A stretch of DNA of 64,000 bases from Acuticoccus sp. I52.16.1 (GTDB taxonomy: Bacteria > Pseudomonadota > Alphaproteobacteria > Rhizobiales > Amorphaceae): NCBI RefSeq assembly GCF_022865125.1, contig NZ_CP094828.1:3899219-3963218 (forward strand), read 5' to 3'. Made by a program: the position numbers and the translations under genes. The stretch's first letter is position 1. Each line of letters opens with the position of its first letter. This document shows, one piece after another, positions 1-9,731 of the stretch. The notes below the pieces were generated by a model. The model had not been told where the DNA came from. It made no database searches and saw nothing but the letters and a program-made list of their open reading frames with translations.

Positions 1-690
<690 letters not shown>

Positions 691-694
<4 letters not shown>

Positions 695-1482
695 GCGGCG
701 TGCCCCAGGTAGGCCTCGATGACGGCCGGGTCCTGCTGCACCCGCTCGGGCGTCCCCTCGGCGATCTTGCGGCCGAAGTTGAGCACCACCACCGTGTCGG
801 AGACCGACATGACGAGCGCCATGTGGTGCTCCACGAGGAGGACGGTGACCGCGAGGTCGTCGCGAATTTGGCGGATCAGGCCGGCGAGTTCCTCCACCTC
901 GTCGTGGTTGAGGCCGGCGGCCGGCTCGTCCAGCAGCAGCAGCGTCGGCCGTGCCGCGAGAGCCCGCGCCAGCTCCACCCGCTTCTGCACGCCGAAGGGA
1001 AGGCCGGAGATGGGAAGGTCCGCCACCGCGCCCAGCGAGAGATAGTCGACGATGTCGTGCGCGGCGCGAAAGGTGGCGGCCTCGTTGCTCCGGCAGCGCG
1101 GCAGGCGCAGCGCATCGCTCCACGGGTCCGACACGCTGCGCGCGTGGGCGCCGATGCGGATATTGTCGAACACCGAGAGCTTGGAGAAGGCGGCGACGTT
1201 CTGAAACGTGCGCCCCATGCCGAGGCGTGCGATGCGGTGCGCCGGCTGGGCGAGGATGTCGACCCCCTCGAAGGTGATGGCCCCGGCGCGGGGCGTGTAG
1301 AGACGGCTGAGGCAGTTGAAGAGGGTGGTCTTGCCCGCACCGTTGGGGCCGATGAGGCCGAGCACCTCGCCACGCCCGAGATCGAAGCCGATGCCGTCCA
1401 GCGCGACCACGCCGCCGAAGCGCACCGTCACGCCCTCGACGCGCAGGATCGGGTCGCCACGTGCGGGCGCTCGGTCCCCCAT
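691..1482 (-). CDS. livG: Branched-chain amino acid ABC transporter ATPase LivG
   Basis: Second ATPase of the LivFG pair, 263 aa, normal for the family. Walker A GPNGAGKT is at residues 45-52. The signature region reads LPFGVQ, a variant usual in this subfamily, followed by Walker B LLLLDEP. The ATG at 1482 is chosen because GGGAGGA precedes it at good spacing; a longer reading from 1581 adds a low-complexity N-terminus with no homology look. It is the first gene of its operon, is translationally coupled to livF, and is transcribed away from the acyl-CoA synthetase. The shared 244-bp spacer carries a 20-bp perfect palindrome, so a common regulator is plausible. Confidence 0.9.
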
Positions 1483-1617
1483 AACCCCAGTTCCTCCCGA
1501 GGAACGCTGCCGGCTGTTGTCAGCCGTTGTCCGTTGCCGCCCCGGCGGATTTGGCGGCTGCTTATGGATGCATAACCACACGCTGCGGGTGCGCTGTCAA
1601 TATGCGAAACGGCGGTT

Positions 1618-1637
1618 CGCATTGAAATTTCAATGCG
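1618..1637. promoter_or_regulatory. 20-bp perfect palindrome, candidate operator
   Basis: CGCATTGAAATTTCAATGCG reads identically on both strands. It lies in the spacer between divergent livG and the acyl-CoA synthetase, 89 bases before the synthetase start, in a locally AT-rich patch. A dimeric regulator such as a TetR-type protein would fit. No regulator gene is adjacent, so the binding protein is unknown. Confidence 0.5.
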
Positions 1638-1726
1638 CAGTTAATTCGCCGTCGCGCGGATTGGCGCGGGGCGCAGCGTGAGTTAATTTCGCGATTAAAT
1701 CGCTACGCCCTCGGGGAGGAGGCGCC

Positions 1727-3274
1727 GTGAAGCATCCCTCGTTTCATGCGCAGGTGACGCCGGACAAGGTCGCCTACCAGATGGCGACCTCGGGAGAGGC
1801 GCTGACCTACGCGGCACTGGACCGCCGTTCCAATCAGGGCGCCCGGCTGCTGCGCCGGCTCGGCGTCGCGCCCGGCGAGAACATCGCCATCTTGATGGAG
1901 AACCGCCTCGAGTTCTTCGAGGTGCTGTGGGCGGCGCATCGCGCGGGCATCGTCTACACCGCGGTCAGCCGTCACCTCGGCGTGGAGGAGGCGGCCTACA
2001 TCATCGGCGATTGCGGGGCCAAGGTGCTCGTCGTCTCGGAGGGGTACGCGGCGCTGGTGGATGCGATCCGCCCCCGGCTTCGCGGCGAGGTGGCGGTGGT
2101 GATCGTCGGCGGGCGCGACCCGGCAGGCGGCGCCACCTGGCGCGAGCGGTGCGAGGCCGAACCGGAGACGCCCGTCGCCGACGAGTGCTGTGGTGCCGAT
2201 CTCCTGTATTCGTCCGGCACCACCGGCCGCCCGAAGGGCATCGTGGCGGAGGTTAACCCCGGTCCGATCGACACCGTGAACCCGCTGCTCACGCTGCTGT
2301 GCGAGACGCTGGGCGGTATGACGCCGCGCTCGCTCTACCTCTCGCCGGCGCCGCTCTATCACGCCGCCCCGCTGCGGTTCACCAGAACCGCGGCCAACCT
2401 CGGCGCCACCACCATCGTCATGGAAAAGTTCGATGCGCAGACCTTCCTGCGCCTCGTCGCGCGCCACCGCGTCACGCACACCCAGCTCGTGCCGACGATG
2501 TTCGTGCGCCTCCTGAAGCTTCCCGAGGCGGTGCGCGCGGCGGCCGACGTCGCGACGCTGGAGTGCGCGATCCACGCCGCGGCGCCCTGCCCGGTGGAGG
2601 TGAAGCAGCGGATGATCGACTGGTGGGGGCCGATCATCCTGGAATACTACGCCGGCACCGAGGGCAACGGCGTGACCGTGGTCGACAGCGCGGCCTGGCT
2701 GGCGCACCCCGGCACCGTCGGCCGCAGCCTCATCGGCGACATCGTCATCGCCGACGCGGACGGGCGGCAGCTGCCGCCGGGGGAGGTCGGCCGCGTCTAC
2801 TTCGATTCCGGGCGCGACTTCGTCTACCGCGGCGACGCGCAGAAGACCGCCGCCGCCTTCCTGCGCCCCGGCTGCGGCACCCTGGGCGACATCGGCTCCG
2901 TCGACTCCGACGGCTACCTCTTCCTGACCGACCGGGCCGACTACATGATCATCTCCGGCGGCGTGAACATCTATCCGCAGGAGACCGAGGACGTGCTCAT
3001 CTGCCATCCGTGGGTGGTGGATGCGGCGGTCTTCGGCGTGCCCAGCGAAGATCTCGGCGAGGAGGTGAAGGCGGTCGTCCAGTTGCAGGACGGCGCGGCG
3101 GCGGGGCCCGAGACGGAGGCGGCGCTGATCGCCTACGTGCGCAGCCGCATCTCCCCCATCAAGGCTCCGCGCACGGTCGACTTCCGCGACGAGCTGCCCC
3201 GCACGCCCACCGGCAAGCTGATGAAGCGCCTCTTGAAGGACGAGTACAAGACCCGCGCGGCCGCGACCGCCTGA
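1727..3274 (+). CDS. AMP-dependent acyl-CoA synthetase (FadD/ANL family)
   Basis: Activates a carboxylic acid to its CoA thioester through an acyl-adenylate. The 515-aa protein carries the ANL P-loop SSGTTGRPKG near residues 162-171, the adenylate-forming region YYAGTEGNG, the hinge-side motif GGVNIYPQETED and the C-terminal PTGKLMKR, which holds the catalytic lysine. The GTG start at 1727 has a strong GGGGAGGAGG six bases upstream. Its divergence from livGF suggests a shared catabolic role, for example an amino- or aromatic acid taken up and then activated, but the substrate is inference. A fatty-acid or benzoate-type ligase are both possible. Confidence 0.85.
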   Translation: MKHPSFHAQVTPDKVAYQMATSGEALTYAALDRRSNQGARLLRRLGVAPGENIAILMENRLEFFEVLWAAHRAGIVYTAVSRHLGVEEAAYIIGDCGAKVLVVSEGYAALVDAIRPRLRGEVAVVIVGGRDPAGGATWRERCEAEPETPVADECCGADLLYSSGTTGRPKGIVAEVNPGPIDTVNPLLTLLCETLGGMTPRSLYLSPAPLYHAAPLRFTRTAANLGATTIVMEKFDAQTFLRLVARHRVTHTQLVPTMFVRLLKLPEAVRAAADVATLECAIHAAAPCPVEVKQRMIDWWGPIILEYYAGTEGNGVTVVDSAAWLAHPGTVGRSLIGDIVIADADGRQLPPGEVGRVYFDSGRDFVYRGDAQKTAAAFLRPGCGTLGDIGSVDSDGYLFLTDRADYMIISGGVNIYPQETEDVLICHPWVVDAAVFGVPSEDLGEEVKAVVQLQDGAAAGPETEAALIAYVRSRISPIKAPRTVDFRDELPRTPTGKLMKRLLKDEYKTRAAATA

Positions 3275-3498
3275 CCGTCACGGCACGGCCTGGCGAAGCA
3301 TCGTAACGGCCGCAGGCGCCACGCATTCGCCACAACCGACGGGTGCTGCCGTTGGGTGACACCGAAGACGAAACCGCAATAGACCGGGATCACGACCGGG
3401 GAATTATCTTGCGCGCTTCAGAGCAGCGTGGACTGATGCCGGAGGTCGGTCGACAAGTACATCCGCCGACGACCGTCTGCGCGAGGATTAGTTTCGCT

Positions 3499-4296
3499 AT
3501 GTCGCCGTTTCGCTGGATCTCGTCCGTCCTCCTCGTCACCGTCGCGCTGGCCCTGCCGGGCCCAGCGGCGCGCGCCGCGGACCTCGGCCCGGCCCCCGCG
3601 CCGATCTCGCCGGAGGACTTCCAAAAGCGGTGGGAAGTGAAGGGCGGGGCCTATCTCTGGGCTGCCGGCCTCGACGGCAACATGGGTGTGCGCGGCCTCG
3701 GCCCATTCGACACTCACCTCAGCTTCTTCGACATCCTAGAGGACCTGGAGTTCACCGTGATGGCCGCCGGCGAGGCGCGCTACGACCGCTTCGGCCTCTT
3801 CGCCGACTTCATCTACATGAACCTCACTCAGGCCGAGACCGATCTCGCCGGCTTCATCGACGCCAACGCCGGCATCAACATGGTCGCCGCGACGGCGATG
3901 GGCGAGTTTCGCGTGGTCGAGCAGGGAGGCTCCTCGATCGACGTGATGGCGGGCGCGCGGTTGTGGCGCGTGGGCGGCAGCGTGCGGCTGGTCGGACCCG
4001 GCGGCGGCTCCGTGCGCGAGGCCGACAACGAGGTGTGGGTCGACCCGATGATCGGCGTCAAAGGCCGTTGGAAGAGCGCGACGCCGTTCTACGCCACCGG
4101 CTGGGGCATGATCGGCGGTTTCGGCATCGCCTCGGACATCGACTGGGACGTGATGGGCGCCATCGGCTACGAGTTCAACGAGCATGTCTCGTTGCTGGCC
4201 GGCTACCGTGCCGCCGGCGTCGACTACTCGAACGGCGGTTTCTCGATCGATTCCATCATCCACGGCCCGCTGGTCAGCGGCATCCTGCGGTTCTGA
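3499..4296 (+). CDS. Secreted outer-membrane beta-barrel-like protein
   Basis: A 265-aa protein with a clear signal peptide: basic start MSPFRW, hydrophobic core, and AARA cleavage near residue 26. The mature part has alternating amphipathic stretches, many aromatic and glycine residues, and ends in phenylalanine (GILRF), the usual last residue of barrel proteins inserted by BAM. I chose the ATG at 3499 because it begins the signal peptide; the upstream 52 codons look noncoding. It stands alone between the acyl-CoA synthetase and a tRNA. No specific function is recognised; it resembles small alphaproteobacterial porin-like or OmpW-like barrels only in general shape. Confidence 0.7.
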   Translation: MSPFRWISSVLLVTVALALPGPAARAADLGPAPAPISPEDFQKRWEVKGGAYLWAAGLDGNMGVRGLGPFDTHLSFFDILEDLEFTVMAAGEARYDRFGLFADFIYMNLTQAETDLAGFIDANAGINMVAATAMGEFRVVEQGGSSIDVMAGARLWRVGGSVRLVGPGGGSVREADNEVWVDPMIGVKGRWKSATPFYATGWGMIGGFGIASDIDWDVMGAIGYEFNEHVSLLAGYRAAGVDYSNGGFSIDSIIHGPLVSGILRF

Positions 4297-4397
4297 CCGC
4301 AGCGCCGGGGTACGGCGCGGCGGCGGTCCAGACGCCGGAGACGCGAGCGTGCGGCCGATGGGCGAGAGGCGCGTGAGCAGGAGGCGCGCCGGGAAAT

Positions 4398-4474
4398 TGG
4401 TAGCGGAGGAGGGACTTGAACCCCCGACACGCGGATTATGATTCCGCTGCTCTAACCAACTGAGCTACTCCGCC
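4398..4474 (-). tRNA. tRNA-Met (CAT), elongator type
   Basis: On the minus strand a complete cloverleaf folds: acceptor GGCGGAG with CTCCGCT (first pair G-U), D-arm with GCTCAGTTGGTTAGAGC, anticodon stem GCGGA/TCCGC with loop ATCATAA, and T-arm GGGGGTTCAAGTCCCTC. CCA is encoded. Anticodon CAT could mean initiator, elongator Met or lysidine-Ile; the A-containing D-arm and G-U acceptor end match the usual alphaproteobacterial elongator tRNA-Met. Confidence 0.93.
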
Positions 4475-4557
4475 CGGGCTCGGGCTAAATGTGACGGCGG
4501 GGCGCGAAAGTCAAGCGGGCAATCTCGCCGATCCACGCCGTGCATATCCGCGCCGGA

Positions 4558-5205
4558 CTACGCCGTGCGGCGGAACATCAGCAGCGTGATGAGGCCGAGC
4601 GGGGGCAGCTCCTCGCGCGCCTCCAGCGTGAGACCGGGAACGTCGAGAACGCCGTCGATCGGCATCGAGGGGTTCCACCCCAGGCGCTTGGAGAAGGGCG
4701 TGAGCACGCGGTCGGTCACCTGCCAGGGGCCGCGCTTGGCCTCGAAGTGGCTGGCGATCATCACGATGCCGCCCGGCCGCACCACACGCGCGAACTCCGC
4801 CATAACCTTGGCGGCGTCCGGAACGGCGGTGATCGTGAACATGCACACCACGCCGTCGAACGAGGCGTCGGCGAAGGCGAGGTTCATGAGGTCCATCTCC
4901 AGGATGGCCTCGACGTTCCTCAGTCCCGGCTTGCCGTCCGTGCCCACGACGCGCTCGCGTGCGATCTTCAGCATGTCGTGCGAAAGGTCGACCCCGACGA
5001 GATCGACATTGTCGCCATAGAGGGGGAGAGCCGAGCCCGAGCCGACACCCGCCTCCAAAAAGCGCCCGCCGATGGCGTTGACGCGTTTGGCGGCGATCTT
5101 GCGGGCCGGAACGGTGGGCGTGGCGATGAACTCGTAGATCGGCGCCCAGCGGGCATAGGCCGATCTGACGTCGCTGCCTTCGACGGTGCGGTTCGGTGAA
5201 GTCAT
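4558..5205 (-). CDS. Class I SAM methyltransferase, probable phosphatidylethanolamine N-methyltransferase (PmtA-like)
   Basis: A 215-aa soluble methyltransferase with the YARWAPIYEF N-terminal motif typical of alphaproteobacterial PmtA-like enzymes. SAM motif I LEAGVGSGS is at residues 50-58 and the acidic ribose-binding loop GVDLSHDML at 71-79. Such enzymes methylate phosphatidylethanolamine stepwise towards phosphatidylcholine at the membrane surface. It lies 15 bases downstream of mnmA on the same strand, with no functional tie. A ubiquinone-type or other small-molecule methyltransferase cannot be excluded from sequence reading alone. Confidence 0.65.
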   Translation of the reverse strand: MTSPNRTVEGSDVRSAYARWAPIYEFIATPTVPARKIAAKRVNAIGGRFLEAGVGSGSALPLYGDNVDLVGVDLSHDMLKIARERVVGTDGKPGLRNVEAILEMDLMNLAFADASFDGVVCMFTITAVPDAAKVMAEFARVVRPGGIVMIASHFEAKRGPWQVTDRVLTPFSKRLGWNPSMPIDGVLDVPGLTLEAREELPPLGLITLLMFRRTA

Positions 5206-5220
5206 CAGGTCCGTTCGGAG

Positions 5221-6387
5221 TTACGCGTGGGCCAGCGCCGGGGTCGATCCCGCCGTGGTGCGTTGGATGAAGCCGCCGCCCAGGATCTCGGCCCGGGCAG
5301 CGTCGGAGGCGTAGAGCACGCACGCCTGCCCCGGCGCAACGCCCTCCTCGCCCTCGGCCAGCTCCACCTCGAGCCCACCCTCGATACGGCGCACGAGCCC
5401 GGGGCGGGGGGGACGCGTGGAGCGGACACGCGCGAAGATCGCCACCTCGTCGGTCTCCGACAGGGGGTCGCCGAGCCAGTTGGTGTCCCGCAGCAGGATC
5501 CGGTGCGTCTTCAGCGCCTCGCGCGGTCCAACGATCAGCTCGTTGGTCTCGGGCTCGATCCGCACCACGAAGAGCGGCTCGCCGAGCGCGATGTTCAGGC
5601 CGCGCCGCTGACCGACCGTGTACCCGATCACGCCATGGTGGCGGCCGAGCACGCGCCCGTCGACGTGGCGGATGACGCCGTCCTGGGTGGCGTCCGGGCG
5701 CATCGCGGCGACGATCTTGGAGTAGCGCCCATCGGGCACGAAGCAGATGTCCTGGCTGTCCGGCTTGTCGGCGACGACGAGGCTCATCTCGGCCGCGATC
5801 TCGCGCACGCGGTCCTTCGGCAGGTCGCCGAGGGGGAAGCGCACATAGTCGAGCTGATCGGCGGTGGTGGCGAACAGGAAGTAGCTCTGGTCGCGCTGCG
5901 CGTCGTGCGGGCGGAAGAGGCGCCGCCGGCCGCGCTCGAATCGGCTGGCCACATAATGGCCGGTCGCCAGCGCCGAGGCGCCCAACGTGCGGGCCGCGGC
6001 CAGAAGGTCGGTGAATTTTACGGTCTGGTTGCAGGCGATGCACGGCACCGGCGTCTCGCCCCGCGCATAGGCGTCCGCAAAGGCTGCGATCACCCCTTCC
6101 TGGAAGCGACTCTCGTAGTCGAGCACATAGTGCGCGATGCCCAGCCGCTCGGCGACGACGCGGGCGTCATGAATGTCAGACCCCGCACAACAAGCGCCTT
6201 TTTTCGCCGTCGCGGCGCCATGATCGTAAAGCTGGAGCGTCATGCCGACCACGTTGAAACCCTCGTGCGCCAGCAGCCCGGCGACGACGGAGGAATCCAC
6301 GCCACCCGACATCGCGACGACCACGCGGTGGTCCTCGGCACGGCCGGGCAGGCCTAGAGAGTTGGTCGGTTCCGACGAATGCATCAC
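5221..6387 (-). CDS. mnmA: tRNA-specific 2-thiouridylase MnmA
   Basis: Installs the 2-thio group of U34 in tRNA Lys, Glu and Gln using ATP and a sulfur relay. The 388-aa protein has the PP-loop SGGVDSS at residues 27-33, the first catalytic cysteine in [11 protein letters not shown] (119, with an extra cysteine at 116) and the second in [10 protein letters not shown] (215). The reading starts at a GTG (6387) directly followed by an ATG (6384); either could be used and neither has a strong ribosome site. It is monocistronic or co-transcribed with the methyltransferase 15 bases downstream. Confidence 0.95.
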   Translation of the reverse strand: MMHSSEPTNSLGLPGRAEDHRVVVAMSGGVDSSVVAGLLAHEGFNVVGMTLQLYDHGAATAKKGACCAGSDIHDARVVAERLGIAHYVLDYESRFQEGVIAAFADAYARGETPVPCIACNQTVKFTDLLAAARTLGASALATGHYVASRFERGRRRLFRPHDAQRDQSYFLFATTADQLDYVRFPLGDLPKDRVREIAAEMSLVVADKPDSQDICFVPDGRYSKIVAAMRPDATQDGVIRHVDGRVLGRHHGVIGYTVGQRRGLNIALGEPLFVVRIEPETNELIVGPREALKTHRILLRDTNWLGDPLSETDEVAIFARVRSTRPPRPGLVRRIEGGLEVELAEGEEGVAPGQACVLYASDAARAEILGGGFIQRTTAGSTPALAHA

Positions 6388-6454
6388 GTCCGTTAGCTAA
6401 TAACAAACCGCTCGCACGGCAACGTACCTCGGGAGAGGAAGCCCCCGCGGCACA

Positions 6455-6469
6455 TTAGCTTCGCGTTAA
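6455..6469 (+). promoter_or_regulatory. CtrA-like box upstream of sciP
   Basis: TTAG-N7-TTAA, one mismatch from the TTAA-N7-TTAA half-site pair bound by the cell-cycle regulator CtrA. It ends 52 bases before the sciP ATG. In Caulobacter sciP is itself under CtrA control, so the placement fits a known feedback loop. Binding here is inferred. Confidence 0.55.
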
Positions 6470-6521
6470 TCTGAGTCGCGGCTTATCGTGAGAACAGAAG
6501 TTGGGCGTATGTCGAGGCGTC

Positions 6522-6797
6522 ATGTCTGAGTATCCACAGCCGCGTTATCGTTATGTCATCGGGCCCGACGGGACCCCGCTTACCCTAGCCGATCTACCAC
6601 CCAAGAATACCAAACGTTGGGTCATCCGTCGCAAGGCGGAAGTGGTGGCCGCGGTGCGGGGTGGCCTCCTGTCGATGGACGAGGCGTGCGATCGCTATAC
6701 GCTGACGGTCGAGGAGTTCCTGTCGTGGAACGCGTTGATCGACCGGCACGGCCTCGCCGGCCTGCGCGCCACCAAGGTTCAGCAGTACCGCGCCTGA
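6522..6797 (+). CDS. sciP: SciP family CtrA inhibitor (DUF1153)
   Basis: Small helix-turn-helix protein that in Caulobacter binds CtrA and blocks its transcription activation in G1. The 91-aa product has the near-invariant core YVIGPDGTPLTLADLPP, RWVIRRKAEVVAAVRGGLL and YTLTVEEFLSWNALIDRHGL, normal in length. The ATG at 6522 is preferred because GAGG lies just upstream and family members start near this point; an in-frame start at 6501 adds seven unconserved residues. It stands alone between mnmA (divergent) and a phosphoesterase (convergent), with a CtrA-like box in its leader. Confidence 0.92.
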   Translation: MSEYPQPRYRYVIGPDGTPLTLADLPPKNTKRWVIRRKAEVVAAVRGGLLSMDEACDRYTLTVEEFLSWNALIDRHGLAGLRATKVQQYRA

Positions 6798-6898
6798 AGG
6801 CGTGCTCGGCGGAGCGCCGGGGCTCCCGCCGCCGCACCTGCGCACCCGCCCGGTGCGCGGGACGGGACGCCCCGGCGTCCATCGCTCAAGGCCGCCCG

Positions 6899-7774
6899 TC
6901 ATACCAGCGCCCGGCCTGCGATCTCCACCGTCTCGATCGTGCGCACCGTCTCGCTGCCCGCAGGGCAGCCGCGGCGGGTGAGGTGCACGGTGCGGGCGTC
7001 GGTGTCGATGTCGATCATCGCCCAGGCGCCCGGCGGGTGGGCCGTGCCGTCCGAGGAGGCGGACGGCACGCCGATCACCGCCGCCTGTCCGCGCGGCGTT
7101 TCCAGGTAGGTCAGCGACGGCTTGTGGGTGTGGCCGTGCAGCACGAGGTCGGCGCAGCCAGCTGACAGCACCTCACGCACGGCGTCCACGTCGGTCAGGC
7201 CGCGCCGCCCGGACGCGAGGGCGGCGTCGGGCGGGTGGTGGATCATCACCACCTTGTAGGCGTCGTCGTGCCGGTCGAGCAGGGCGGCGAGGGCCCGGCG
7301 CTGCGCGGCGCCGACGCGGCCGGAGGCGATCAGCGGCGGCGTCGCGACCGCGGTCGACACGCCCACCAGCGCCACCGCGCCCAGCCGCCGCGCATAGGGA
7401 AACTGGCCGCCGGGGATATAGGGCCCGTAGGCCTGGATGGCGCGGCAGGCGGCGCCCGGCACATAAGCATCGTGGTTGCCGAGGATGACGCTGACGCGCT
7501 GCGCCGGCCCCAGCCGCTCCAGCCACGCGCGGGCGAGCGAGACCTCCGCGTCGGTGGAGATGTTCACCAGATCGCCGGTGACGCAATAGTGGTTGGGATT
7601 GTAGGCGCGCATGTCGGCGATCAGGCGGTCGAGCCCGGTCTGACCGAGGGCGGCGCGGCGATTGCGCACCCAGTTGGCGTAGCCGAAGGCGCGTTTCGAC
7701 ATCAGCTCCCCCAGGGCCGGCTTGGGGAAGGGGCCGAGGTGCAGGTCGGACAGATGGGCTAGACGCAGTCGCAT
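6899..7774 (-). CDS. Calcineurin-like metallophosphoesterase
   Basis: A 291-aa cytoplasmic phosphoesterase with all five metal-site blocks: HLSDLH (D10, H12), GDLVN (67-71), GNHD (99-102), MIHHPP (near 180) and HGHTH (213-217). There is no signal peptide. The fold serves cyclic-nucleotide, nucleotide or phospholipid-headgroup hydrolases; sequence alone does not set the substrate. The gene starts 195 bases from a divergently read Nudix gene, and both could belong to nucleotide housekeeping, but that is inference. Confidence 0.88.
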   Translation of the reverse strand: MRLRLAHLSDLHLGPFPKPALGELMSKRAFGYANWVRNRRAALGQTGLDRLIADMRAYNPNHYCVTGDLVNISTDAEVSLARAWLERLGPAQRVSVILGNHDAYVPGAACRAIQAYGPYIPGGQFPYARRLGAVALVGVSTAVATPPLIASGRVGAAQRRALAALLDRHDDAYKVVMIHHPPDAALASGRRGLTDVDAVREVLSAGCADLVLHGHTHKPSLTYLETPRGQAAVIGVPSASSDGTAHPPGAWAMIDIDTDARTVHLTRRGCPAGSETVRTIETVEIAGRALV

Positions 7775-7956
7775 ACGAGACCTTCAACGCGCTTGCCGCG
7801 CCAGATCAACGCCGGCGGCGGCGGTATCCAGATTGTGGTCGACCCGGGCGCCGGTCGACCTGGGTTTCCGCTCGACCCGGCGAAAGCGGGGGTGCAGTCG
7901 CTCAATATCAGCCATACAAAACAATCAACGCGCCGAGTGCGGCGTGCGTTCGCAGG

Positions 7957-7963
7957 AAGGAGG
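7957..7963 (+). promoter_or_regulatory. Strong ribosome binding site that fixes a TTG start
   Basis: AAGGAGG, a full anti-16S match, lies six bases before a TTG codon at 7970. It decides the start of the Nudix gene, for which upstream in-frame starts give a long non-homologous extension. Confidence 0.7.
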
Positions 7964-7969
7964 GCCGAT

Positions 7970-8434
7970 TTGGGGCTATCACGCGCTCTACGTTGGCGGA
8001 TCACCGCTCTGATCAACCCGCCGGTCAGTCTCGGCGTGCGACTCATCGTGCGAGATCGGGCGGACAGGGTCCTTCTTGTTCGTCATACTTATACGGCCGG
8101 CTGGCACCTTCCCGGCGGCGGGGTCGACGTCGGCGAGACGGCCCAGGAGGCGGCGGTGCGCGAGTGTCGCGAGGAGACCGGCTACCAGGTCGACGCCCCG
8201 CTACGCCTCGTCGGCGTCCAGTTCAACCGCACCTACTCCAATCGCGACCACGTCGTCACCTTCGCCGCGGAGGTCGACGACGACCTGTCCACCGCTCCCT
8301 TGAAGGTCCAGGCGCTGGAGATCGCCGAGGCGATCGCCGCGCCGCTGGCCGACCTGCCGCAGGCCACCACGGCGCCGACGCGCCGCCGCCTCGCCGAAGC
8401 CTACGACGGCGCGCCGTCCACCGTCGACTGGTGA
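7970..8434 (+). CDS. Nudix hydrolase
   Basis: Hydrolyses a nucleoside diphosphate linked to another moiety. The 154-aa product has a full Nudix box: G50, five residues, E56, seven residues, then REC-REETG at 64-71, all key residues present. The TTG start is chosen from its perfect ribosome site; reading from 7793 would add 59 residues of arginine-rich, non-homologous sequence. It abuts the convergent CorC-type gene with no gap (stop 8434, next stop 8435). The substrate is unknown; ADP-ribose or oxidised nucleotides are typical for the family. Confidence 0.88.
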   Translation: MGLSRALRWRITALINPPVSLGVRLIVRDRADRVLLVRHTYTAGWHLPGGGVDVGETAQEAAVRECREETGYQVDAPLRLVGVQFNRTYSNRDHVVTFAAEVDDDLSTAPLKVQALEIAEAIAAPLADLPQATTAPTRRRLAEAYDGAPSTVDW

Positions 8435-9706
8435 CTACTCGGCGTCCTGCTGGTTCAGCTTCAAGAGCGTGATGCGGTTGCGCTCGCGCTCGGCCACCTC
8501 GAAGCGCACGCCGTGGAAGGTGAACGCCTGGCCGACGTCCGGGATCATCTGCGCCTCGTGGATGACGAGGCCGGCGGCGGTCGTCGCCTCGTCGTCCGGC
8601 AGCTCCCAGTCGAGCGCGCGATTGAGGTCGCGGATCGACACCGAGCCGTCGACCAGCACCGTCCCGTCCGGCTCCACGCGCAGGCCCTCGACCTCGTTGT
8701 CGTACTCGTCCTCGATCTCGCCGACGATCTCCTCGATGATGTCCTCGAGGGTCACGAGGCCCATCACCTCGCCATACTCGTCGACCACCAGCGCGAAGTG
8801 GGCCTTGCGCTTCAGGAAGGCGTTGAGCTGGTCGTGCAGCATGGTCGATTCGGGCACGAACCACGGCGGCTTGGCGATCGCCCGCACGTTCAGCCGCTCC
8901 ATGTCCCCGCCCAGCGACTGCACCGCGCGCAGAAGGTCCTTGGCGTGGAGGATGCCGACGATGTTGTCGGTCTCGCCCTCGAACAGCGGCAGGCGGGTGT
9001 GGGGCGAGCCGGCGGCCTCGGCGACGAGTTCGGCCGGGGGGAGGGCGGCGTCCAGCATGCGCATGCGCGTGCGGTGGACCATGACGTCCGACACGTCGAG
9101 CTCGGCGAGGTCGAGGATCGCGCCCAGGCGGTCGCGATCGGACTTGTGGAGGCCGCCTTCGGCGTGCTGCAGGTCCACCGCGCCGCGGATCTCCTCGCGC
9201 GCGGAGTTCACCGTCGCCGCGTCCGCATGCACGCCGAACATGCGTAGGATCAGCGCCACGATGTGATTGACAAGGCTGGTGACCGGCGCGAACAGGATCA
9301 CGATCACCCGCACCACCGGCGCCACCGCCAGCGCGAAGCCCTCCGGCCGCAGGATCGCCAGGGTCTTGGGCAGCACCTCGGAGAAGACGAGCACCAGCGT
9401 CGTCATGATGATGGTCGCGTAGACGATCGCGGTATCGCCGAAGATGCGCAGGAGCGCCTGCGTGGCGAGCGCCGAGGAGAGGATGTTGACGAGGTTGTTG
9501 CCGACCAGCAGCGCCCCGATCAGCCGCTCGCGCATCTCCATGAGCTTGGCGGCGGTGCCGGCCCGACGCGAGCCCTGCTTCTCATATTGCAACAGCCGCG
9601 CGCGCGAGGCGGCCGTCAGCGCCGTCTCCGAGCCGGAGAAGAACGCCGACATCGCGAGCAGCACCGCAATCGCGCCCACGGTCAGCCAGAGGTTCCAGTC
9701 GATCAC
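8435..9706 (-). CDS. CNNM/CorC-type transporter-associated protein (HlyC/CorC, TlyC family)
   Basis: A 423-aa membrane protein with the DUF21/CNNM membrane domain (about residues 1-185, several hydrophobic segments including WLTVGAIAVLLAMSAFF and FSGSETAL), a paired CBS domain (about 200-330, DEYGEVMGLVTLEDIIEEIVG) and a C-terminal CorC/HlyC domain. Family members are linked to magnesium or cobalt efflux; the hemolysin name is historical. It starts with GTG at 9706, 25 bases after the aroB stop, so it probably belongs to the aroK-aroB transcript, an arrangement seen in other alphaproteobacteria. Confidence 0.9.
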   Translation of the reverse strand: MIDWNLWLTVGAIAVLLAMSAFFSGSETALTAASRARLLQYEKQGSRRAGTAAKLMEMRERLIGALLVGNNLVNILSSALATQALLRIFGDTAIVYATIIMTTLVLVFSEVLPKTLAILRPEGFALAVAPVVRVIVILFAPVTSLVNHIVALILRMFGVHADAATVNSAREEIRGAVDLQHAEGGLHKSDRDRLGAILDLAELDVSDVMVHRTRMRMLDAALPPAELVAEAAGSPHTRLPLFEGETDNIVGILHAKDLLRAVQSLGGDMERLNVRAIAKPPWFVPESTMLHDQLNAFLKRKAHFALVVDEYGEVMGLVTLEDIIEEIVGEIEDEYDNEVEGLRVEPDGTVLVDGSVSIRDLNRALDWELPDDEATTAAGLVIHEAQMIPDVGQAFTFHGVRFEVAERERNRITLLKLNQQDAE

Positions 9707-9731
9707 CGCTAGGCCCGATCAATTGCCGCGG

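Noticed and set aside
1683-1698. TTAA-N8-TTAA upstream of the acyl-CoA synthetase as a CtrA site
   Set aside because: Spacing is eight rather than seven bases, and the gene has no cell-cycle link.
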